In this document: piece after piece, positions 7,744 to 13,373 of the stretch
Layout: every line of letters begins with the position of its first letter
Position numbering within the stretch: the stretch's first letter is position 1
NCBI GenBank assembly: GCA_946478975.1
Contig: CAMLEO010000060.1
Span: forward strand, 1-27,787
From: an uncultured Steroidobacter sp.
Lineage (GTDB): Bacteria > Pseudomonadota > Gammaproteobacteria > Steroidobacterales > Steroidobacteraceae
DNA length: 27,787 nucleotides
Direction of reading: 5' to 3'
Position numbers and translations under genes: made by a program
The notes under the pieces: generated by a model
What the model was told of the DNA's origin: nothing
What the model saw: only the letters and a program-made list of their open reading frames with translations
The model's database searches: none

Positions 7744-9576
7744 TCAGGATACTCCACCGGCGGTCTTCTGCGTGCGCTCCGGTTCGTGCGCGACATTGGG
7801 GTGATGAGGCGCCGCAGGCTTCGGGTCGCCATCCTTCAGCGGCGCTGGGAATGTGACCTGCACGACCGTGCCTTCCTCCGAGCGCACATCCAGCTCACCG
7901 CGCAGCTGTCGGACGAATGCTTCGATGAGCGAGCGGCCGAGGCCGCTCTGATCTTGATTGTTGGCGGCGGTATCGAAGCCGGTGCCGTCGTCGCGAATCT
8001 TCAGCGACAGCATGGTCGGCGATTCGCGCGTGACCTGAACGTTGATGTGACCGCCATCGCGCTCGTTGAACGCGTGCTTGTATGCGTTGGTGATCGCTTC
8101 GGTCACCAGCAGGCCCAGCGGAACGGCTACATCGGGGCCGATCACTTCGCTCGGCGATTCGACCACCAGCTCGACATTCCGGCCGCGTGACAGACCGCCG
8201 CGCCGGAGCTCGGAGCACAGATCCTCCAGGAACCACTTCAGATCGATTTCCTGCAGGCTCTCCGATTCATACAAGCGTCGATGCAGCGTGGCCAGCGCAT
8301 TGATACGGCTGCGCGCCTCTGCGAATGCCACTTCGGCTCGCGGATCGCGAATGCGTCGAGCATGCAGATTCAGCAGACTCATCACCAGCTGCAAATTGTT
8401 TTTCACGCGATGATGAATTTCGCGCACCAGGATTTCTTTCTGGGCCAGCGAATCCCGCAGCTCGTTTTCACGCGCCGACAGCAGATCCGCCATGCGCGAG
8501 AAGGTTTCGCCGAGGCTGCGAATCTCCGCCGGCGCGGCACTGACGCGTTCGGGGCGCACACTGTGACGACCGGCCGCGTAAGCAGATGTGATGCGTTCCA
8601 GATAGGTGATCCAGCGCACGACCAGATGCTCGATGCCAAACCATACAACCGCGATCGCGAGCGCCCACATCAGCAACGGCGTGAACACGCCCCAGGCAAC
8701 CTGCAACGCCAGCGGACCGATGGCCGTCAGCACCGGCGTACCGAGAATGACGAAAATGCGTCCTCCCAGCAGCGGGCTGATGGCATAGAGACGCCATACG
8801 CTGTCGTGGCCGCGCGCACGGAATGTTTGTGTCTGCCCGCCTTGCAGATGTTGGCGCAAATGTTCGCTGACGATGTCGCGCCCCGGGAGCGGCGAGCGCG
8901 CCGGCGAACGTTCCGTTTCGGAAGTGATGATCTCGCCCTGGCTGTCCAGCAGCGCGAACGCCGTGTCGTCGCCTTGATTCGAGTGATAACGACGCGTCAA
9001 CCAATCGAGGCCGATGAACAGCGCCACTGCGCCTCGAATCACTCCTTGATCGTCGACCAGCGGCACCGCCGTGACGATGCCCCACGTACCCAGCCAGCGA
9101 CTCGCGACCAGATCGCTGATGACGAAACCGTCGCCGCTCATGACGCTCTTGAACCAGGTGCGATCCGCGACCATCACTTTGTCTTTGAACGGCGCGGAGG
9201 CACAGGAAAGATTGCCGGTGGCATCGACGACAGCGGCGCCGGAGTATTGATCCAGCCCGCCGATCGCTCGTTGAAGCGCACGCCGACATGCAGCGCCTTC
9301 GCCGGATCGAATGTCAGGTTGAGCCGCGAGGCTGGTGAGAATCTCGCGCGAGGCCGAGATCATGTTGACCTGCTCGGTCGCGGACAGCTGTGCAGCCTGG
9401 GCGAGGTTCTGCTCCAGGATTCGCATGCTGCTGTTATAGCTGGAGATGGCCTGCAGGACGGCGAGCGCTCCTGGAGCCAGCATCGCGATGCCGACGATCA
9501 ATACCAGGCGGGGACGCAGGCCGGCGTTACGGCCGAACCACGAACGCGACGCGGCGACAATCTTTGCGCTCTTCAA
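7744..9576 (-). CDS. HisKA_2-type sensor histidine kinase, GSR-associated
   Basis: A 610-residue membrane sensor kinase. Transmembrane helices at about 24-44 and 288-318 flank a periplasmic region (about 45-285) that looks like a double Cache sensor. A HAMP-like linker follows (about 318-375). The HisKA_2 phosphoacceptor region EIHHRVKNNLQ is at 386-396 (probable phospho-His389). The ATPase domain has an N box with N497 (TEAITNAYKHAF) and DDGTGF at 529-534. HisKA_2/HWE kinases are the class known to phosphorylate PhyR, and this gene lies 53 bp after ecfG, so it is the likely input kinase. The start appears to be TTG at 9576 with GGGGAG seven bases upstream; the next Met (32) is inside the first membrane helix. 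The sensed ligand is unknown. Confidence 0.93.
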   Translation of the reverse strand: MKSAKIVAASRSWFGRNAGLRPRLVLIVGIAMLAPGALAVLQAISSYNSSMRILEQNLAQAAQLSATEQVNMISASREILTSLAAQPDIRSGEGAACRRALQRAIGGLDQYSGAAVVDATGNLSCASAPFKDKVMVADRTWFKSVMSGDGFVISDLVASRWLGTWGIVTAVPLVDDQGVIRGAVALFIGLDWLTRRYHSNQGDDTAFALLDSQGEIITSETERSPARSPLPGRDIVSEHLRQHLQGGQTQTFRARGHDSVWRLYAISPLLGGRIFVILGTPVLTAIGPLALQVAWGVFTPLLMWALAIAVVWFGIEHLVVRWITYLERITSAYAAGRHSVRPERVSAAPAEIRSLGETFSRMADLLSARENELRDSLAQKEILVREIHHRVKNNLQLVMSLLNLHARRIRDPRAEVAFAEARSRINALATLHRRLYESESLQEIDLKWFLEDLCSELRRGGLSRGRNVELVVESPSEVIGPDVAVPLGLLVTEAITNAYKHAFNERDGGHINVQVTRESPTMLSLKIRDDGTGFDTAANNQDQSGLGRSLIEAFVRQLRGELDVRSEEGTVVQVTFPAPLKDGDPKPAAPHHPNVAHEPERTQKTAGGVS

Positions 9577-9629
9577 GCAGCGACTCCCCGCAACGGACGA
9601 GCAGCTTGCAAATCAGGGGTGAGGTCGCG

Positions 9630-10217
9630 TCAAGACGCGCCCTGGCGCCGCTCGGTGACGCCACTCATCGATGATACCGGGGGTTCGTTCAAGGCGTTCA
9701 CTGCCGGCAGCGTTCCAGTCACCTGCGTGGCGTCCTCGCCGAGCAACTCGACCAGACGATCGCGTGCACGGGCGATGCGGCTCTTGATCGTGCCCACTGC
9801 CACTTGGCAAACATCCGCTGCTTCTTCGTAGGACAGTCCAGTCGCACACACCAATACCAGCGCTTCGCGCTGATCGACCGGGAGCTCCTGCAGGGCGCGA
9901 TTCAAGTCGCGCAGATGCAGCTTGGCATCGTGATCCGGCGCAATCGCCATTTGCGAGGCGCAGATGCCGTCCGGATCTTCAATCTCAAACTTGCGATGCC
10001 GGAGCTCGGAGTAATAGCAGTTGCGCAGGATCGTGAACAACCACGCCTTCAGGTTGCTGCCTGCCTGAAATTGCTCACGGTTGGTCCACGCCTTCAGCAC
10101 CGTGTCTTGCACGAGATCGTCGGCGCGTGCGGGATCGCCGCACAACGAGCGCCCGAAGGCACGCAGCGCCGGCAGCAGCGCGGTCACTTGATCTAGAAAT
10201 TTGTCCTGGCCGGTCAT
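9630..10217 (-). CDS. ecfG: EcfG-type (ECF15) general stress sigma factor
   Basis: A 195-residue ECF sigma factor. Region 2 (about 10-75) reads LPALRAFGRSLCG ... RADDLVQDTVLKAW ... SNLKAWLFTILRNCYYSELR, which matches the EcfG group. Region 4 (about 105-158) reads LPVDQREALVLV ... SYEEAADVCQVAVGTIKSRIARAR. A 35-residue tail of unknown role follows. In the known system EcfG is held by NepR and released when phosphorylated PhyR captures NepR; it recognises GGAAC...CGTT promoters, several of which are visible nearby. ATG 10217 is chosen because family members start close to region 2. The frame could extend to a GTG at 10289 overlapping nepR, but the nearby AAGGAG is too close to that codon. The sensor kinase follows after 53 bp. 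Confidence 0.95.
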   Translation of the reverse strand: MTGQDKFLDQVTALLPALRAFGRSLCGDPARADDLVQDTVLKAWTNREQFQAGSNLKAWLFTILRNCYYSELRHRKFEIEDPDGICASQMAIAPDHDAKLHLRDLNRALQELPVDQREALVLVCATGLSYEEAADVCQVAVGTIKSRIARARDRLVELLGEDATQVTGTLPAVNALNEPPVSSMSGVTERRQGAS

Positions 10218-10278
10218 AGTCGGCGTTCGCTCATGTTGGGCTCGGGGTGGCGGGCTGTGGCGGCGACTTGCGTCCCGG

Positions 10279-10467
10279 TCAAGAGCCACGCTCCTTGTCT
10301 TCGAGCTGCTTGAGCAGCGCTTTGAACTCGTCCGGCACCGGCTCGTCCATGACTTCGGTGAACATGCGTTTCAAGCGATTGCCGAGCCAATCCGGAACTT
10401 GCTCCGCCGCGCTCGCAGCCGGTGCTTCGACGGGCTCGCCGGGCTTGGTTTGCTCACTCATGATCAT
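10279..10467 (-). CDS. nepR: NepR anti-sigma factor
   Basis: A 62-residue protein with a disordered, charged N-terminus. The NepR core follows at about 27-58: a first amphipathic helix (WLGNRLKRMFTEVM), the characteristic DEPVPDEF turn at 41-48, and a second helix (KALLKQLEDKE). NepR is known to bind EcfG in unstressed cells and to be sequestered by phosphorylated PhyR. It is first in the minus-strand operon with ecfG 61 bp downstream, and an EcfG-type promoter lies about 95 bp upstream. The start may be ATG 10467 or, two codons later, ATG 10461; neither has a strong ribosome binding site. Confidence 0.93.
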   Translation of the reverse strand: MIMSEQTKPGEPVEAPAASAAEQVPDWLGNRLKRMFTEVMDEPVPDEFKALLKQLEDKERGS

Positions 10468-10560
10468 GGCGCTAATTGCAGGTGTTGATGCGGCTTACTG
10501 GCTAAACAATGGCACGCACGTGGACGTTCAGGCCTACCGTGGGGTCTGGTCGTGCGGGAG

Positions 10561-10586
10561 GGAACGCCGAACCCCGTGAAAAAGTT
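10561..10586 (+). promoter_or_regulatory. Overlapping EcfG-type promoter for phyR
   Basis: On the plus strand GGAAC (10561-10565) is followed after 17 bases by AGTT (10583-10586), one mismatch from the CGTT element. It overlaps the opposing nepR promoter almost completely, because the 28-bp stretch is symmetric at its ends (GGAAC...GTTCC). It would give a leader of about 105 bases ahead of phyR. Confidence 0.6.
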
Positions 10587-10588
10587 CC
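10563..10588 (-). promoter_or_regulatory. EcfG-type promoter for nepR-ecfG-kinase operon
   Basis: Reading the minus strand, GGAAC (10584-10588), 17 bases, then CGTT (10563-10566) is an exact match to the known EcfG promoter consensus (GGAAC-N16/17-CGTT). It predicts transcription starting roughly 90 bases ahead of nepR. This implies positive autoregulation of the sigma factor operon, a known feature of the system. Confidence 0.82.
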
Positions 10589-10699
10589 AGGGAGTAAGGA
10601 ACCTTCCAAGCCTTTCGTACATAGTATTACCGCAATTCATTTCGAGAGCGCCCTGTCAGCGAGAGCGCGCCGCCAGCGATAAAGAACCGAGGAGTCTCC

Positions 10700-11470
10700 A
10701 TGGCCTTAGCTCACGCCATCGCCGAACATTTGCCTTACCTGCGGCGCTACGCCCGCGCGCTGTGTGGTACGCAGAAGAGTGGCGATGCTTACGTCCGAGC
10801 CTGTTTGGAAGCGATCGTTGCCGATAAGTCCGTACTCGATGCCAGCCTGTCGCCGCGAGTGGGGTTGTATCGGCTGTTTCACAAGCTGTGGAATAGCGCA
10901 CACATCGAAGTGCCGGCCGCGGGCACCAAGCGCAGCGCCGATGGCGTCGAACGTCGCTTGAGCGAGCTGACGCCGGCGCGCCGCCAGGCGCTGCTGCTCA
11001 CCGCGATGGAAGGTTTCAACATCAGCGACACCGCGCACATTCTCGAAGTCGACGAGGAAGAAGTGAAACAGATGGTCAGCCAGGCGGTGCGCGAGATTTC
11101 CAACCAGCCCAGCACCAAGGTGCTCATCATCGAAGACGAGCCGATCATTTCGCTCGACCTGCAAAGCATCGTGCGTGAGATGGGGCACACCGTCGCCGCG
11201 ATCGCGACCACGCGGGACGAAGCGGTGCGCGCCGCTCGCAAGACCGAGCCGGGCCTGGTGCTCGCTGACATCAAGCTCGCCGACGGCAGCTCCGGCATCG
11301 ATGCCGTCCGCCAGATCCTGAGCGAAGTCGAAGTGCCGATCGTGTTCATCACCGCGTATCCGGAGCGGCTGCTGACCGGCGAACGTCCGGAACCGACCTT
11401 CCTGGTCACCAAGCCTTTCGTACCCGAGACGGTGCGCGTCGCCGTCAGCCAGGCCCTGCTCTTCGCATAA
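10700..11470 (+). CDS. phyR: PhyR general stress response regulator
   Basis: A 256-residue anti-anti-sigma factor with the PhyR architecture. An EcfG-like but non-functional sigma domain (1-135; LPYLRRYARALCG echoes LPALRAFGRSLCG of the neighbouring EcfG) precedes a C-terminal receiver domain (about 138-256). Receiver residues visible are the acidic pair E145/D146, phosphoacceptor D190 (LVLADIKLADG), T218 in FITAYPERLLTG, and K238. The ITAYPERLLTG segment is characteristic of the PhyR/FATGUY receiver family. By the known mechanism, phosphorylation exposes the sigma-like domain, which binds NepR and frees EcfG. A strong ribosome binding site (GAGGAG, 6 bases before ATG) supports this start. 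It is divergent from nepR-ecfG and ends at a bidirectional terminator. Confidence 0.96.
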   Translation: MALAHAIAEHLPYLRRYARALCGTQKSGDAYVRACLEAIVADKSVLDASLSPRVGLYRLFHKLWNSAHIEVPAAGTKRSADGVERRLSELTPARRQALLLTAMEGFNISDTAHILEVDEEEVKQMVSQAVREISNQPSTKVLIIEDEPIISLDLQSIVREMGHTVAAIATTRDEAVRAARKTEPGLVLADIKLADGSSGIDAVRQILSEVEVPIVFITAYPERLLTGERPEPTFLVTKPFVPETVRVAVSQALLFA

Positions 11471-11484
11471 CCGCGCATAAAAAA

Positions 11485-11508
11485 CGGGGCCTTGCGGCCC
11501 CGCTTTTT
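11485..11508 (+). terminator. Rho-independent terminator after phyR (probably bidirectional)
   Basis: Stem CGGGGCC / GGCCCCG with loop TTGC is followed by CTTTTT and preceded by a run of A (11479-11484). It can therefore terminate both phyR and the convergent DUF1328 gene, and lies 14 bases after the phyR stop. Confidence 0.9.
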
Positions 11509-11530
11509 CATCTACCTGGTCCTGGGGACG

Positions 11531-11704
11531 TCAGACGGGTGGTCTGCCGCGCAATGCTCCGCCCACCAGCGCCACCAGGGTCAGCACGAGGAATATAAAG
11601 AACAGGATTTTCGCGATGCCCGCTGCGGCGCCGGCAATACTGGTGAAGCCCAGCACGGCGGCGATAATCGCGACCACAAAAAAGGTCAACGCCCAGGAAA
11701 GCAT
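11531..11704 (-). CDS. DUF1328 family small membrane protein
   Basis: A 57-residue hydrophobic peptide with two membrane helices and a central Gly/Ala turn ([20 protein letters not shown], then a second segment [20 protein letters not shown]). This matches the DUF1328 (YtjA-like) family, whose biochemical role is unknown. ATG 11704 is chosen because GGAGG lies six bases upstream; an in-frame ATG at 11725 is less likely. It has its own perfect EcfG-type promoter about 75 bases upstream, so it is probably a stress-regulon member acting in the inner membrane. It converges on phyR, sharing the bidirectional terminator. Confidence 0.9.
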   Translation of the reverse strand: MLSWALTFFVVAIIAAVLGFTSIAGAAAGIAKILFFIFLVLTLVALVGGALRGRPPV

Positions 11705-11776
11705 AAGAAACCTCCGTACATCCACTCACGATTTTCCAGCTTGCGGTGTTGTCGCACCGCCCGCCGCTTCGTACAG

Positions 11777-11801
11777 GGAACGCGCGAACCCCGGCACGGT
11801 T
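11777..11801 (+). promoter_or_regulatory. Possible weak opposing EcfG-type promoter
   Basis: Plus-strand GGAAC (11777-11781), 16 bases, then GGTT (11798-11801), one mismatch in the -10 element. It mirrors the DUF1328 promoter in the same palindrome and would point towards the small lipoprotein gene, which already has a perfect, closer promoter. Confidence 0.35.
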
Positions 11802-11803
11802 CC
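11779..11803 (-). promoter_or_regulatory. EcfG-type promoter for the DUF1328 gene
   Basis: On the minus strand GGAAC (11799-11803), 16 bases, then CGTT (11779-11782) is an exact consensus match, with a predicted leader of about 70 bases to the start at 11704. The -10-proximal half (GGGGTTCGCGCGTTCC) closely resembles that of the nepR promoter (GGGGTTCGGCGTTCC). Confidence 0.78.
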
Positions 11804-11843
11804 GAAGCGCGATCTCTTGTCAAGAGGCACCGGTCATCATCCC

Positions 11844-11868
11844 GGAACTTCCGCCGCTCGTAAACGTT
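11844..11868 (+). promoter_or_regulatory. EcfG-type promoter for the small lipoprotein gene
   Basis: GGAAC (11844-11848), 16 bases, then CGTT (11865-11868) is an exact match to the EcfG consensus. It predicts a start of transcription near 11875 and a leader of about 50 bases before the ATG at 11927. Confidence 0.8.
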
Positions 11869-11926
11869 TTTCCGACGAACTTCTCATCACGTTGCCTGCG
11901 GACGTTGTTTGTAACGGAGGAAACAT

Positions 11927-12160
11927 ATGAAGGTGGCTGCAAAGGTTTTATGGTCGGCGATGCTGGCGGCAACGTTGGGGCTGGGCATCGCGGGCTGCGA
12001 AAAGAAAGGTCCGGTGGAACAGGCCGGCGAGGAAGTGGACGAAGCGGTCGACACGATGAAGCACGGCGGCAAGGAGTCCACTGCCAACAAAGTGGATGAC
12101 GCGGTCGACGAAGCGCGCGAAGGCGCTGAAGATGCGGCGGACGAATTGAAAAAGAAATAA
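11927..12160 (+). CDS. Small helix-rich lipoprotein, probable stress-regulon member
   Basis: A 77-residue protein with a lipoprotein signal peptide (lipobox GIAGC, Cys24). A strongly charged mature part is rich in Ala, Glu, Asp and Lys. Repeated patterns such as EEVDEAVDTMKHGGK and NKVDDAVDEAREGAEDAADE suggest a long amphipathic helix resembling LEA-type or apolipoprotein-like stress proteins; that resemblance is inference from composition. GGAGG six bases before ATG 11927 supports the start. A perfect EcfG-type promoter lies upstream and a strong terminator downstream, making it a monocistronic unit. Likely an envelope protein made under general stress. Confidence 0.87.
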   Translation: MKVAAKVLWSAMLAATLGLGIAGCEKKGPVEQAGEEVDEAVDTMKHGGKESTANKVDDAVDEAREGAEDAADELKKK

Positions 12161-12196
12161 CGGTTGAGTTTGTTCGAGGTCGAGGGGACTCGAGAC

Positions 12197-12233
12197 AGGC
12201 CCTGAGTCGCTGCGACGACCAGGGCCTTTTTTT
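12197..12233 (+). terminator. Rho-independent terminator of the small lipoprotein gene
   Basis: Outer stem AGGCCCTG / CAGGGCCT encloses a smaller GTCG-CTG-CGAC hairpin and is followed by seven T residues. It ends 14 bases before the stop of the convergent hydrolase gene. Confidence 0.92.
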
Positions 12234-12247
12234 CGCCCCGCTCCAAC

Positions 12248-13132
12248 TCACACCGGCTGTGCCAGGAATTCTTCGACGAGCGCCGCCACTGCCGCGGGCT
12301 GTTCGTGATGAAGCATGTGCCCCGCATCTTTGACGGTAGCAAACGTGCCGCGACGAAACAGCTGACGCAGGCGCACTTCATCGAGCACGCCGCCCATGCG
12401 CTTCACCAGGTCGGACTGATCGCCGAGCACGAACAGCAGCGGTGCCTCGATCGCGCGCCAGCACGCCTCCGCTTGATCGCGCTGATACAGCACAGGGTTC
12501 ACTCGCTTGTGCTTCGGATCTGCGCGCAGTTCGACCTTGCCGTCGCTCCGCTCTTGACCCCAAGAGCGTGCGATGAACTCCAAACGATCCATCGGCGTGC
12601 GCGGATTGCGGCGAGCCAACACACTCACGAACTGCTCGAAGTTCTCGTACACGCTGAATTCGCTGCCGCGCTTCACCTCGTCGAGCCACTGTGCGTAGCG
12701 AGCAGGCGCTTGCTCTGGCGTCGTCGACATCAGACCGAATCCTTCCAACGTCACCAACCGCCGCACGCGCTTCGGCCTCGCGCCGGCGAAGAGCATTGCG
12801 ATGTTGCCGCCCATGCTGTGACCGACCAAATCGACGGACGCGTCAGGCACGAGCTGATCGAGCAGCGCATCGAGGTCGGCGAGATAGTCGGGAAACCAGT
12901 AACCATCGTCGGGTCGCTGCGTGCGCCCGAAGCCGCGCATGTCGACGGCGATGCAGGTGCGATCGCTGCGCAAAGCATCGACCAGGAATTGGAACGTCTC
13001 GCCGCTGTCGCCCCAGCCGTGCAGCAGGATGAGCGGGTCGGCTTGCTGGCCGGGCCAGCGATACAGATGAAACTTCAGGCCTCGTGCACTGAGGCTGTCA
13101 TGTTGGACGGGGCGAAGGGGTCGATAGGACAT
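12248..13132 (-). CDS. Alpha/beta hydrolase
   Basis: A 294-residue alpha/beta-hydrolase-fold enzyme. The oxyanion-hole region LILLHGWGDSG is at 35-44. The nucleophile elbow GHSMGG places Ser106. A likely acid is Asp238 or Asp241 (LGDQSDLVKRMG), and the catalytic His is H272 (DAGHMLHHEQP). A DMRGFGRTQRP segment is typical of the epoxide-hydrolase/haloperoxidase-like group, but the substrate cannot be assigned. The frame is open further upstream, but that extension runs antisense through the histone-like gene, so ATG 13132 is used; its ribosome binding site is weak. It converges on the stress-regulon lipoprotein gene. Confidence 0.88.
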   Translation of the reverse strand: MSYRPLRPVQHDSLSARGLKFHLYRWPGQQADPLILLHGWGDSGETFQFLVDALRSDRTCIAVDMRGFGRTQRPDDGYWFPDYLADLDALLDQLVPDASVDLVGHSMGGNIAMLFAGARPKRVRRLVTLEGFGLMSTTPEQAPARYAQWLDEVKRGSEFSVYENFEQFVSVLARRNPRTPMDRLEFIARSWGQERSDGKVELRADPKHKRVNPVLYQRDQAEACWRAIEAPLLFVLGDQSDLVKRMGGVLDEVRLRQLFRRGTFATVKDAGHMLHHEQPAAVAALVEEFLAQPV

Positions 13133-13142
13133 ACGGCGGGAA

Positions 13143-13167
13143 CGATGCCACCTGAATGGTGGCATCG
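13143..13167. repeat. 10-bp perfect hairpin between histone-like gene and hydrolase
   Basis: Stem CGATGCCACC / GGTGGCATCG with loop TGAAT lies 13 bases after the stop of the histone-like gene on the minus strand. No clear T tract follows, so it may be a weak terminator or an mRNA-stabilising hairpin. Confidence 0.55.
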
Positions 13168-13179
13168 CTCGTTCGCAGG

Positions 13180-13296
13180 TTACTGCGGCTTGCGGATGAC
13201 GTTGGTGCCCGCCTTGCCGCCCTTTTTCTTGGCAGCCTTCTTGGTCGCGGTCTTCTTGGTGCCAGCCTTCTTGGTCGCTTTCTTCTTCATAGCCAT
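13180..13296 (-). CDS. Small Lys/Ala-rich histone H1-like protein
   Basis: A 38-residue open reading frame encoding MAMKKKATKKAGTKKTATKK and then a further Ala/Lys/Gly stretch ending in NVIRKPQ. The repeated KKAxxKK pattern is like the C-terminal tails of bacterial histone H1-like and AlgP-like DNA-binding proteins, so nucleoid association by charge is plausible but inferred. CGGAG lies eight bases before ATG 13296; the second Met (codon 3) is an alternative start. A 10-bp hairpin follows the stop. The gene is too short for routine gene callers, but the regular repeat and ribosome binding site support it. Confidence 0.68.
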   Translation of the reverse strand: MAMKKKATKKAGTKKTATKKAAKKKGGKAGTNVIRKPQ

Positions 13297-13373
13297 GATT
13301 CAAACTCCGGGTCAGTCCCAATTTTTGTGAATAGCAGCCATAAGCATTTTACACGGCGGCGCGATGCTGATGC

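Noticed and set aside
8281..9831. Plus-strand frame of 516 codons opposite the sensor kinase and ecfG
   Set aside because: Antisense to two well-supported genes, no ribosome binding site, and an Arg/Gln/His-rich product without recognisable domains.
10218..10289. Extended EcfG start at GTG 10289 overlapping nepR
   Set aside because: AAGGAG is only one base from that GTG, and family members begin close to region 2, so ATG 10217 is preferred.
10598..10620. Additional GGAAC upstream of phyR as another EcfG promoter
   Set aside because: No CGTT or near match occurs 16-17 bases downstream (ACAT/CATA instead).
13133..13321. N-terminal extension of the 12248 hydrolase
   Set aside because: It is an out-of-frame reading of the Lys-rich histone-like gene and adds Gln/Glu/Arg-rich nonsense before a complete hydrolase fold.
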